A stretch of 64,000 bases of DNA from Rotaria socialis (Eukaryota > Rotifera > Eurotatoria > Philodinida > Philodinidae): the NCBI GenBank assembly GCA_905331475.1, contig CAJNYU010003219.1:587788-651787 (forward strand), in the 5' to 3' direction. The position numbers were made by a program, and so were the translations under genes. Position 1 is the stretch's first letter. The number at the start of each line of letters is the position of its first letter. A model generated the notes under the pieces. It worked only from the letters and a program-made list of their open reading frames with translations. It was not told the DNA's origin and made no database searches. Below are positions 1 through 9,801 of the stretch, one piece after another.

Positions 1-24
1 ACATATTTCATCAAACATACTAAC

Positions 25-645
25 GAGGGGGGGGGGCACCAACTGTTCAATCCCTTTTGCACTGAAACTATTTACACTATGCAGCTCTCAAGGAGTTATG
101 GATACACTGAAAATATTTTGGGTGGATAGCTTGTTGTTCCGAAAATAGTCCGTCTTAAAGGTATGGTTTTTAGTGAGTACCTGAACTCTCCTCAGGAACC
201 TTGAAAAAAATTGATTTTCGAATTTCGACCTGAAAATTTACATAGAAATATGCCTCAACAAGACTAGTGCTTTGTGAATGTTTTTGGTTATTGAATTTTT
301 GTTTCTTTCATCAAATCTGCTACCTTATTTAAAAGATGTAAAGTAAAAATTTCACAATAGCTGTGTGTAATGATAGGAATAGTAGAATGATCTGAAACGG
401 TCACGAAACACTATTCTCGTTAAGGTATATTTCTATGTAAATTTTCAAGTCGAAATTCGAAAATCAATTTTTTTCAAAGTTCCTGAGGGGCGTCCAAGTA
501 CTCACTAAAAACCATACATTTCAGATGGACTATTTTCGTAACAACAAGCTGTCCATCCAAAATATTTTCAGCGTATCCATAACTCCTTGGGAGCTACATA
601 ATGCAAATAGTTTCAAGGCAAAAGCGATTGAATAGTTGGTGGCCT
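25..645. repeat. foldback element with ~250-bp inverted arms
   Basis: The segment from about 25 to 285 is repeated in reverse complement at about 396 to 645. For example, GGAGTTATGGATAC at about 92-106 pairs with GTATCCATAACTCC at about 572-586, and CACCAACTGTTCAATC pairs with GATTGAATAGTTGGTGG. About 110 bp separate the arms. The arms differ by scattered substitutions, so the element is not recent. A run of 10-11 G lies at the left tip. There is no coding capacity. This fits a foldback or palindromic MITE. No clean target duplication was found, so the family is not assigned. Confidence 0.8.
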
Positions 646-815
646 TCCCTCATAAGTCGTTAAGAAAATGACTAACTTTGAGTGACATCTTTCAGCCACA
701 ATTCATGTGTAAATGAACAAGACAGCATGTAATTCAATCACAATAGACATTAACATCTTGTACCTAATATAGTAATGGTATAAGTTCGACCGCTAGTGAA
801 ACCAATCGATAGTCT

Positions 816-985
816 TTGGGTGTGGGTGAAGAATATACCCGAACCGAAACCCACGCCCTCAAGTTTTAAAGATTTTTCAGGGTAAGGGTAAGGAATATAA
901 AAGTTTTACAGGATGGGTGGGGTAGGATAAGGATCAACAAAAATTCGTTTATCAGGATACAGGGTAAGAGAAAACCTTACTCTGC
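816..985. repeat. degenerate GGGTAAGG/TGTGGG-type minisatellite
   Basis: The stretch carries loosely repeated words: TGTGGGTG at its left edge, then GGGTAAGGGTAAGG, GGGTGGGGTAGGATAAGG and CAGGGTAAGAG. It resembles the reverse complement of the CCCTA-rich block at 63785-63985 at the far end of the window. It lies just upstream of the ART-TPR gene promoter. No clear period or coding potential was seen. Confidence 0.5.
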
Positions 986-990
986 ACATC

Positions 991-1002
991 CCTATTATAT
1001 AG
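991..1002 (+). promoter_or_regulatory. possible TATA box of the ART-TPR gene
   Basis: CTATTATATAGA lies about 90 bp upstream of the ATG at 1085, a plausible distance for a TATA element plus a short leader. It is supported by position and composition only. Confidence 0.3.
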
Positions 1003-1084
1003 ATAGAAAAATTAATCTTTTCCTCAACGATAAGCAATCATTCATTATTCTAAGCTAGCAATCAAGTGATACTTCGTATTCAAC

Positions 1085-3010
1085 ATGAATGAAGAAGAGT
1101 CCAAACATGAAATTGCTAACATACCATCTGCATTATTGAATGGCATCCGACCAAAATATCAACGAACCCAAAGCTATTCTCTCATCTGGACTAACACTGA
1201 TATTGATGAAACAAGCCCTGAGTATCAAAACGTATTAGTAATGTTGCGTAGTGTTGTTAACAACGTGATAGTCTGTACCGGACGAACACAATGTATTGAA
1301 TTCCTCAACGATATGGATCATGAAAACGTTATCGTCATCTGTGCTCTAGAATTAGCAAATCAGTTTGTGCCAATACTACATGGCATGCCACAAGTAAATG
1401 CCATTTACATATTTGGTAGCGTTAATTATCGGCATAAACCATGGATAGCAGAATGGACAAAAATTCAAGGCGATTTCACTTCAATTCCGTCTCTTCATAC
1501 ATCATTAAAAAAGTTCACTTGCGAATGTGACCACAATTTGATGCCAATGAGCTTTGTTCCGAAACGTTTTCTGGCAGCAACTGCAGAAGTAGAAAATCTT
1601 GTTCTATTGGAACCTTTCTTTAAGTACTCCTTATTATTCAATGAAATTATATCAGAAATGCACGAAGACGATACCAAATCGGTAAAAGATCTTGTTTTCT
1701 ATTGCAGTAGCAAAGATATTTCCGAATCCCAATTGAAGTATTTCCAGAATCAATACCAGCAAAAATCGGCAGTTTCGTTGTACACTGAAGATATTTTTCT
1801 TCGTAGCATGCTGAATCATGCCTTATTTTCGTTCAATATGGAAATTGTAGCGAGAATGAGCTTTTTCATTCGCAAACTCCATCGACAACTTGAAGAGCTG
1901 CATAAAGAACAATCAAATGCGTATGCAAACGAGTTTATTGTATATCGTGCTCAAGCATTCACCGAACAGGCCTTTAAACAGTTGCTCGATACGAAAGGTG
2001 GATTCATCGCATTCAACAACTTCTTGTCTACAAATAAAGATAAAGAGGTAGCCATTGACTTTGTTGAACGTGCAATACGCAAAAATAATGACATTTTTGG
2101 TGTCATTTTTATTATGAAAATCGATCCAAGTAAAGTATTGGCTACGGATACTCCATTTGCTCTTATCGATAAACACAATGATATTCCTCAAGAAAATGAA
2201 ATTCTTTTTACAATGAATACCGTTTTTCGTGTCGGTGAAATCAAACAGGCAGTCAATCAAAATCGTCTCTGGAAAGTTCGATTGGCTATGGTAGATGACA
2301 ATGATACAGAACTTGCTATGCTCACCCTTCGAATGAAGGAAGGGATCAGCTTCAATGGATGGTATGAGCTAGGCCAATGGATGCTTCATGTTGATCTATT
2401 TGATCAAGCTGAAGAACTCTACGGTGAACTACTTGAGAATGCTGCGAGTGACGATGATAAAATATGTATCTATCATGAGCTAGCGAGAACCAAAGAGGGA
2501 CCGAGACAATATGAAGAAGCAATTATGTTCCATGAAAAAAAAGTTGAAATTAAACAAAAAACTGCGTCGGCAGATGATCCTTCGTTGGCTCTAACCTACA
2601 CTATTATTGGACAATTGCATGCTAACATCGGTAACTACTCAAAAGCACTAGAGTTCTACAAAAAATCTCATAATATCTACAAAAAAACACTGCCACCAAA
2701 TCATCCAGATTTGGGTACTTCCTACAGTAACATCGGTCAAGTATACAGTGAATTAGGTGATTACTTGAAATCTCGTGAATATTATGACAAGGCGTATAAA
2801 ATCTGGGAGAAAATTCCACCTCCAAATCTTCCTAACAAATCTGATTCAAAACAGGATACTGGTCGTTTGTATGAAACTAAGAATTACGACTCGAAAAGGC
2901 GCCAATTTTATCAAAAAGTAGCTGCGCATGCGCGACGCACATTACCTACCATTCGTCGGAAGCTCCAAGATGGTCGAAAGGAGTTTCTAAATCCGAAAAT
3001 AAAAGACTAG
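1085..3010 (+). CDS. NAD:arginine ADP-ribosyltransferase fused to TPR repeats
   Basis: A single-exon, 641-residue protein. Residues 1-200 are an unrecognised N-terminal region. Residues ~205-395 look like an R-S-ExE-type arginine ADP-ribosyltransferase: the conserved R is in VYRAQ (R288), the S-T-x motif in FLSTN (S315), and the glutamate pair in QENEIL (E370, E372). Residues ~425-580 hold TPRs of the 42-residue kinesin-light-chain type, with the linker word NHPDLGTSYSNIGQVY around 539-554. The C-terminus is basic. Enzymes of this class transfer ADP-ribose from NAD to arginine on target proteins; the TPRs would recruit a partner. There is no signal peptide or membrane segment, so a cytosolic site is inferred. 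ART-TPR fusions are abundant in bdelloid genomes. All catalytic residues are present and there is no frameshift. The start is the first ATG after a TATA-like site. Confidence 0.88.
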   Translation: MNEEESKHEIANIPSALLNGIRPKYQRTQSYSLIWTNTDIDETSPEYQNVLVMLRSVVNNVIVCTGRTQCIEFLNDMDHENVIVICALELANQFVPILHGMPQVNAIYIFGSVNYRHKPWIAEWTKIQGDFTSIPSLHTSLKKFTCECDHNLMPMSFVPKRFLAATAEVENLVLLEPFFKYSLLFNEIISEMHEDDTKSVKDLVFYCSSKDISESQLKYFQNQYQQKSAVSLYTEDIFLRSMLNHALFSFNMEIVARMSFFIRKLHRQLEELHKEQSNAYANEFIVYRAQAFTEQAFKQLLDTKGGFIAFNNFLSTNKDKEVAIDFVERAIRKNNDIFGVIFIMKIDPSKVLATDTPFALIDKHNDIPQENEILFTMNTVFRVGEIKQAVNQNRLWKVRLAMVDDNDTELAMLTLRMKEGISFNGWYELGQWMLHVDLFDQAEELYGELLENAASDDDKICIYHELARTKEGPRQYEEAIMFHEKKVEIKQKTASADDPSLALTYTIIGQLHANIGNYSKALEFYKKSHNIYKKTLPPNHPDLGTSYSNIGQVYSELGDYLKSREYYDKAYKIWEKIPPPNLPNKSDSKQDTGRLYETKNYDSKRRQFYQKVAAHARRTLPTIRRKLQDGRKEFLNPKIKD

Positions 3011-3027
3011 CCTTTCTTGCTTTGTGA

Positions 3028-3033
3028 AATAAA
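3028..3033 (+). terminator. polyadenylation signal of the ART-TPR gene
   Basis: AATAAA begins 18 bases after the stop codon of the ART-TPR gene. Confidence 0.6.
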
Positions 3034-3126
3034 CTCACCCTATTGTTATTAACGAGCATCGACTTTTTTTAGCTTACTATCGTGCACATGCAAACATAGA
3101 CGCTTTCTAGTTGCTTGAAAGAGATA

Positions 3127-3846
3127 CAGTAAAACCCGTCTATTCTGAACACCAGTGGGACTTTCATAAATCTTGCATAATGACAAAGTGATCACGTAGG
3201 AGGGGGTATATGCAAAATAGATTTTTTATTCATTTGATTTTTTCAGTCCACATACTGTATGAGAAAAAAATTTAAGTACACAAATTTTAAGTTCATGGAT
3301 CTTGTGTATTGATATCTTGACTAAATTCATTTTTGGATTTTCTTTTTAATTTCTGTTCAATTCGTAATCATCTGTATAGTCTAATTTTCTTTTTAAAATA
3401 TTTGAAACAGCTCCAATTGAAATTTGAAATTTATCATTTAATTTTCGATGAGCAAGCCCATTTTCTTTCTCTTTTATAAGGTTTATTTTTTCTCCTAAAC
3501 AAAGTTCACGATCAGTTGTCATATTTAATAATTTAACATTAACATATAAACGTACAATAAGTAATTCAATTATGTATCGACGAGATTGAATTTTTTTTCT
3601 GTTTCTCTCTAAGCCAATTACAAAACTATCCAATGAAATACATCGTGTGAATTCGAAGTTTAACAGCACCTTCTAGAACATTCACCTTAAAGTGGGTAAA
3701 TATACAGCCGGGACCACAAAAAAGTGTTCACATTCAGAATCGCGAGGATTTCACTATGAAGGAAGTTAAAACCAGCAAAAAATCGCTGGGGGGGGGGGGG
3801 GGNNGGGGCGGAGGGCGGAGGGTGTTCAGTATTAGAGGTTTTACTG
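3127..3846 (-). mobile_element. pogo/Tigger-like Tc1-mariner element, non-autonomous
   Basis: The ends are inverted copies: CAGTAAAACCCGTCTATTC at the left, and the reverse complement of the right end reads CAGTAAAACCTCTAATACTG. Both ends continue to GAACACC, about 26 bp in all. A TA dinucleotide flanks each side (3125-3126 and 3847-3848), the target duplication of Tc1/mariner/pogo elements. Inside, on the minus strand, is a helix-turn-helix of pogo/CENP-B type (see 3346-3522). At 720 bp the element is too short to encode a DDE catalytic domain. A poly-G run with two undetermined bases (3803-3804) lies near the right end. Confidence 0.85.
3346..3522 (-). pseudogene. N-terminal HTH fragment of a pogo-type transposase
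   Basis: From the ATG at 3522 the 58-residue product reads MTTDRELCLGEKINLIKEK, followed by a HTH with KLNDKFQISIGAVSNILKRK. This matches the usual start of pogo/Tigger/jerky transposases (EK..II...E...S...LA..F.IS.STVS.IL). The CENP-B DNA-binding domain and the DDE core are missing. In an intact relative this domain binds the TIRs. It is a remnant and could act only as a DNA-binding peptide, if expressed. Confidence 0.65.
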
Positions 3847-3849
3847 TAT

Positions 3850-4423
3850 ATGAGCATTAAATTCTGCGGAGTTGGTCGGGCAATAAACAAAGGTATGATA
3901 TTTCAATGCAGCTGGTGAGTACTACACTGCAAATAATTTCTTACTGTCAGACTATGAAATAGAAATATTCGCGATGATGTTCTAGTGGTCAATTTTCAGC
4001 TGCTATCAACATCTCTTCGGTACATTCCAAGCGTTTGTACTACATAAATGCCAATGAGAAAAACTAAACCATATAGTCAAATTGCAAATATAAAAATGAT
4101 TTCATTGTCAAATGATTGATTCCCATTAGGAAAATCAGCATGTCTTCGTAGATATATTAAATTAGTTTTTACAATACTAGATAAAAGTGATTAAAATAAA
4201 ATCACTGCAATTGAACTCACCCAATAAAGAGCTACAAACCACAACAAATTACGACAAGAACTAGTCTGTGTAATACGCACAATAGCTACTAAATTTCAGA
4301 TCACTTAAAATATCAGACACTGCAACCTGAGTCATATTATTAGTGAGAAATATTACTGCATTGGCAACACAGTTTAATTTACACTTTATTATTATTTGTT
4401 TAATTTCATTTGAAATTTGCATT
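3850..4423. other. non-coding spacer
   Basis: AT-rich DNA between the pogo-like element and dispersed repeat copy A. No gene, RNA or clear repeat was seen. Confidence 0.4.
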
Positions 4424-5760
4424 AGAATGATTTCCATCTGGTGATTCCCCTTGTGGAGATGACATGTAGGTATCTTCGTAGCTCTGTGTACAATAATAGT
4501 GTGCTTGACGAATAAATCAGATGTTGGTAGCCGATGACTAATCAGTATCATTTTCTTCCTTTATCTGTTTTGAATGATATTGGGGTGGATGCAAGGAGGT
4601 TTTTCATCAGTTTTTTCGTATCGGATACTTTTGTTCAAAAAACGAATATTAGAGATACTAGTTCAAACAATATACGTATCGGTAGTCATGAGATATTTTT
4701 GAGACTCGAAATGTAGAGCATATCAAAATCCGACAATATCGCTCTGTTTTAGTGATAAAAGGAATGATTTACTGAAGATCATATTGACAGTAATGTTTAA
4801 AATACAGTCATTGAATAGTCCATCGTGTGCTTGATATTCTGCAGAACCTACATTATAAGCCTAGTATACAATGATGTAAAATAGTTTATCAACCTTCCAT
4901 AGGCGGCGGAATAATTTCCCTCTAGGGTAGGCTCAAATTTTTAACTAAATAAGATAGGGAAGTGGTTGGGCTGCCATGACCATTCTCACCTTGAGAGGTG
5001 GTAGTGTAAAAATTTCTTCTTCAAGATTATGTGCTCAAGGATGTTGCGAGCACCCAAAACTTTTAAGCGAGAGTAACCAGCGTTGCCAGGTCCACCTGAT
5101 TTTGAAAGCTTTTCAGGATTCTCCACATTTTTTTCGAATTTCTTCGGGATTCGTCCGCACTTTCTCTGAACTTTTCAGGAAGTTTTATTGGTTTGTCTCA
5201 ATTATTTCGGAGGTTTTTGCAATTTTTCGGATTTTTCAGATATGAATTCCGGATTTTTGACTTTAACATCTGGCAACACTGGGGGTAACTGATAAAATCG
5301 TGCTTAAGGTAGTGTAAGCTTCATTCTGTGAAATACAATGCAAAACAATTGTTCGAATATAGGGAGTGTTACATCCCCGTCACCCTTCGATTGAGGAACC
5401 CTTGATTAGCTGATCACGAATCAATTTCCCTACTCTTATTTCTCAATATTGATTTCTTGGTAGATTTAAATTTTATAAAGCCCAATGAATATCTTATTGA
5501 ATTCCAGTTCGTATTGGTGATAAAGAAAATATGAATTAACTTCACAACAATACGTCATATGTTACTGACGCTGCAAGTCATACGTGAAAACTAAACAATA
5601 ATGAAAGACTTAGATATAATTGAGCCTACACAAGCCTTTAAGTGTTCTTGTTTGAACCTACCAAGCCTTTAACTGTGCTCGTCTGAGTCTACTCAAGCCT
5701 ATCCTATTCCAAACTAGAGTAGACTCAAGTCTCGTGAGCCTGCAGGCTCCACCGCCTATG
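4424..5760. repeat. dispersed repeat, copy A (CATAGGCGGCGGA family)
   Basis: This segment matches 32378-33412 plus 38129-38434 almost base for base, from AGAATGAT.CCATCTGG at the left to CCGCCTATG at the right. An inner unit, 4898-5760, has inverted ends CATAGGCGGCGGA and CCACCGCCTATG, and may be a DNA transposon inside a larger duplicated block. The second half repeats GAGCCT/AAGCCT words. Copy A keeps the uninterrupted form of the site where copy B holds a 4.7-kb insertion. Its right end abuts TGTGGG arrays. There is no coding capacity. Confidence 0.8.
5078..5281. mobile_element. small hAT-like MITE (CAGYGTTGCCAG ends)
   Basis: The ends CAGCGTTGCCAG and CTGGCAACACTG are inverted copies. 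The flanks AGAGTAAC (5070-5077) and GGGGTAAC (5282-5289) agree at 6 of 8 bases, consistent with an old 8-bp target duplication. The body is rich in TTTTCAGGATT/TCGGATTTTTC words. The corresponding copy in repeat B is at 33043-33269. Confidence 0.6.
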
Positions 5761-5761
5761 A

Positions 5762-5822
5762 GGGTGTGTGGGTGTGGGTGTGGGTGTCTTCTATTCGAAC
5801 GAGAACAACCACACCCACACCC
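5762..5822. repeat. interstitial telomere-like TGTGGG arrays in inverted orientation
   Basis: GGTGTGTGGGTGTGGGTGTG (three to four TGTGGG units) is followed after about 25 bp by the reverse-complement array CCACACCCACACCC. TGTGGG is the telomeric hexamer reported for Adineta vaga. The arrays lie directly after the right end of dispersed repeat A. They could be a telomere-repair scar or a head-to-head fusion, or merely a short inverted minisatellite. Confidence 0.6.
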
Positions 5823-5954
5823 TACTATTTTACAGAGCTTCTAGGAATGCAGCGAACTCATAGAGTTACTCTATCACAATTACAGAAAGACAAAAATATA
5901 AAAAAGATACAAAAAAAAAATTTTTTAACAGGTAATTATATTTGTTAGATCTTG

Positions 5955-6407
5955 TTAAATGCATTTATCAATAGTTCGTTTTATTTTATCATTTATAACT
6001 AATTTATTTTGTTTTTTAACTTTATCAAACATTCCAGGTGTATCAATTATATTAAATAAAAAAATATCATTGGAATTATTTAATGTTGTCGAAACAGAAT
6101 GAATACTGATTTGTTTTGTTCCCGAATAAATATTTGCATTTGGTGGAACGTAACAAGGATTTTCAATAACTTTTGAGATTGTAGTTTTACCTGTTCCAGT
6201 TTTGCCCATCAAAAGAAGATTATGTATTATTGTATGACGAATTAAATATTTATTATTTTCATTACTCCATCTTTGAACTTCATTCGTCATTTCATTAAAA
6301 TCTGTCAAACTATCTCTTTCATGCATCCAATTGTTGTTTTCTAAACGAATTAGATATATAGTTTCATGATTATCATTTTCTCTCCCGAATAAATTTCGAT
6401 AAGACAT
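5955..6407 (-). pseudogene. truncated AIG1/GIMAP-like GTPase
   Basis: The 150-residue product begins at an ATG (6407). It has a P-loop GKTGTGKTT at residues 68-76 and the G3 motif DTPG at 122-125, the pattern of AIG1/GIMAP-type septin-like GTPases. The protein stops at residue 150, before the G4 (TxxD-like) and G5 motifs and the C-terminal helices that the family needs. No donor site or downstream continuation was found. The break lies about 130 bp from the TGTGGG arrays, so the 3' part may have been lost by rearrangement. Intact members bind GTP and oligomerise on membranes; this copy probably cannot complete the guanine pocket. Confidence 0.7.
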
Positions 6408-8794
6408 TTTTCTTTAAATACCTGTTTCATAATTAATATGACAAGAATGCATTGATACATATTTCTCCATGATCGAATTTTAATTGATTCTAAAAGAATT
6501 CTTTGAAATGAAATGTTGTTAGTATTTTATTGAAGAAAAAATTGATCGAAAACCATTAGCGATTTACAAGAATAACTAAGAAAGAATGATGGAGAAATTT
6601 CATTTAGAAAAAAAAGAAACGAATTTATTCGATGATAAATAATTGTTCTTTGTAAAATATTTCATTGAATTTCACTTGAAAATTGATCTTAATATTCTTC
6701 AATAAATATTGATACGAGTAACTATTTCTAAGTTGCTTTAATTAACATTCGAAATTCTAGACTAAAATCATTCTCATCTATTGAAAAGAAAAAAAGATTC
6801 GAATTTAAATTAACTAGAATATACAAAAATATAAAATCAAATCAACTGTTGTAGTCATAAAAATTTTATTTTAAAAAAGATCATTTGAATTTATTTCAAT
6901 ATTTCTAGTAGACAGTATTACGGTATAGTAATTGGAGTCCAAATACCGCGATGTACTTTAAGGTTTGATTAAAAGTGAAGTACAATGACGTATTTGGACT
7001 GCATCGTCTAATAAGATTGCGCCGTCACACTGACTGCTAGAAGTATAGAAATAACTAACGATTTTGCGAGCAAACCTTTTACACAGCCCATGAGTACGGT
7101 TAAGTAGAAGAAGTCTCGCCTTTTGCCCTGGATGAATGTCTAATCTTTCAAAAGATTGATATTATGAAAAATGATCTCTCTCATTCTTTATTCTAGACAA
7201 CAACTCTTTCTCATATCTAAATCATTAAAACTCAAATAGTTCATGTTCATGTGATCTTTTGAAATCAGTCTAAATAGAATTATTTTTCTGTTTGTTCTTC
7301 AAATAGTTTTTGTTTAGTTATAAATATTTCAATAGAATAACATTTTCTTCATAATAATCAGTTAAGATTTACCAATTAAAATAAGATCAATGATTAATTT
7401 CATCGATGAATAGAAAATAAATAATATGTTTTATCATCTCAAAAACACAACATTTGTTTTGTTAATTTGAAGAATTCGTTAAACGAGATGATTGGTAACC
7501 TTCACTACATTGAAAAATTTAATTTAGAAATAAATTCATGTTGATAATGAAACAATAGAATAGAAATTTTCTCTGTTGACAGAAATATTTTATTTTAATG
7601 AGAATCTTTTCTTACAATGCCGCCATTTCACTATAGAATCATTTCAATTATTCATTTGAACATTTCCATTTGGAAAACTATATAGACAAACTTCGCAATG
7701 AGATTACAAAATTCAATTTATTAAAATCATGGTTTTACACCGAAAAACACTCTTAAGTTGCATTAATTGCTAAATAAAGAAAAAAAACGAAACAAACTAA
7801 TATTTCGAAAGTAACTGTTCAATTACGATTTAACTTCTCTAAGGGTAGAAAAAGGCTTCGTTAAAGAGACAATCTGACAAACTCAATTCATTCATATGAA
7901 GAAAAATTCCGACTTCATCTCTTCTACATATTTTAAAATGTGTAGATTTTTCACGATTGTCACCTAAAAATTCTACAAACTACTAAGTTGAATATTATTT
8001 TTGACCTTTTAAAAACATCTAAATAAAAACTAGTCCATTAAAAATTTGGTCAAGTTCAATTGTCTATTCAGATTAATAAAATAAAATAAATCTTGAAACT
8101 ATCGTTAAATATACAAATAAAGGAAACAAGAATAAATTTCAGAATTTTCTATTGTCAATTTATCTATAAATTAATCAGTTGTATGTTTATAAACAATAGA
8201 ATATTTCGAAAATAATTAAAATAAGAATGTTGTTCATCAATTCTTATTACATTTCATAAAAGATCAACACTAATAGCAATATATCTCTATAAGATGAATT
8301 GTTGTCCCTAGCTGTTTCATCACAACTTCAGAAAATAATTGATTAATGGTTGACTGTGAATTGTATTTAATGTAAAAATATGAGATATTGTTTATCGGAT
8401 ATTTTTATGTCACAAGTGACATGTCGATCATCTTTCATATAAATAAAGTTACAATTATTGGCTACTGTGAGATAAAAATCAGTTCGAATTCAAAACATTT
8501 TCATCAAGAAACCGATCATATTTTGTACTAGTAAATGGAAATATACCTAATTATTCACTGACAAATTGAGTGACTGTCTCTTTCGACATCGAAAACATGT
8601 GCTACTTCGCAAAAAAATCAATCAGATGTTAATATTTCATAGCGATAGTTTTACTTTTACTTTTATGTAATCAATAATGAAAAATTATTTGAAACTAAAA
8701 CTAAAAATTTTGCAAAGGCGGCATAATCATTTTTTTTTAATCGAAATCAATATAGCTCCATAAACAGCATAGTTCAAATGGCTTTCACACAAGA
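6408..8794. other. AT-rich intergenic DNA
   Basis: Very AT-rich, with many stops in all frames. Apart from the small palindromic element at 6902-7050, no gene, RNA or repeat was identified. Confidence 0.4.
6902..7050. repeat. small palindromic MITE-like element
   Basis: TTCTAGTAGACAGT at the left is the imperfect inverse of ACTGACTGCTAGAA at the right. Inside, GTCCAAATAC and GTATTTGGAC, and GTACTT and AAGTAC, are also inverted, so the whole ~149 bp can fold on itself. No target duplication is clear. Confidence 0.55.
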
Positions 8795-9048
8795 TTGTAT
8801 GTCAAACGTGGTCTATACAAAAATATAGATATGCATTCGAATCAAAGTAAATTCTTTTATTTTGACAGCAAGAAACGTTTTGAAGAATTATCTTGCGGCG
8901 GTAAAATTTCTATATTGCCAACAAATTCCGTGCGTCGACCATCAGTCGTAGTTTATGACTTATCATTGTGTTTCTGGCCGTTCGATACGCTTGTCAATCT
9001 AAAAGAAATGTTTTGTTTTGAACCAAATGATAAAATATTTTTATTAAC
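8795..9048 (+). CDS. possible exon of an unrecognised gene
   Basis: An open frame of about 85 codons ends in a good donor (AAC|GTGAGA at 9048/9049). It could begin after an AG at 8793 or at the ATG at 8831. The product contains the word FWPFDTLVNLKEMFCFEPND but matches no family I recognise. Its exon partners are unclear. It may be an upstream gene or a chance open frame. Confidence 0.25.
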
Positions 9049-9801
9049 GTGAGAATAATTTTGTTAATATATTGTTTTTGATGAAATTCTATTGATAGAA
9101 AGATGACATAATCAAAGAACTAACTGAATATAAAGAAATCAAGTAAATTCAACAAGTTTATCTCATTTGTATGTGATTCATTCGACTGTCATTCGTTTTC
9201 ATTGTGCAGACAAGACTATATATGTATGAATATCTGTCTCCTATAGAACAAGAAAGAAAATTGTTATTTCTTTTGTCAAAATCAACGATTGTTTTTTGTG
9301 CATGCGCTGTTTCATCAACTAAAGACTAATTTCAACTACTTGATTTCTGTTTCTAGATTTATTGGACTGATCTAAATATTTTCAATGAATATTACACTAC
9401 TTTTAAAATTATCTTGTCATCGTAGAAATTGTTGAACAATGATTATCGAACGCCGCATAAATGACATGTTTTGACGTTAGCTTTGCTTAGATGTTAGTTT
9501 TCTTTTCTATGTTGTTTTTATGAAATAATTTTAAAATAAATCTAGTCGAATCATTTAATGTAAAGCTAACTTAGAAGTCGAGATTGGATATTAGATAATG
9601 AGGAAAATATATCGGATTATTAGAAAAAAATATTTTATTAGATTAAGATATTACAGAGAAATTATCGTGTTATATATTCTTATCATCATTCTCAATTTAG
9701 AAACAAAAAAAAAATAGACCTTTACAACGTTTTCGGTTTAAAAATCCCATTCTTTTAGATATTTATTTTTCACAATCTTGAATTTCTTTTAAATAAGAAC
9801 A

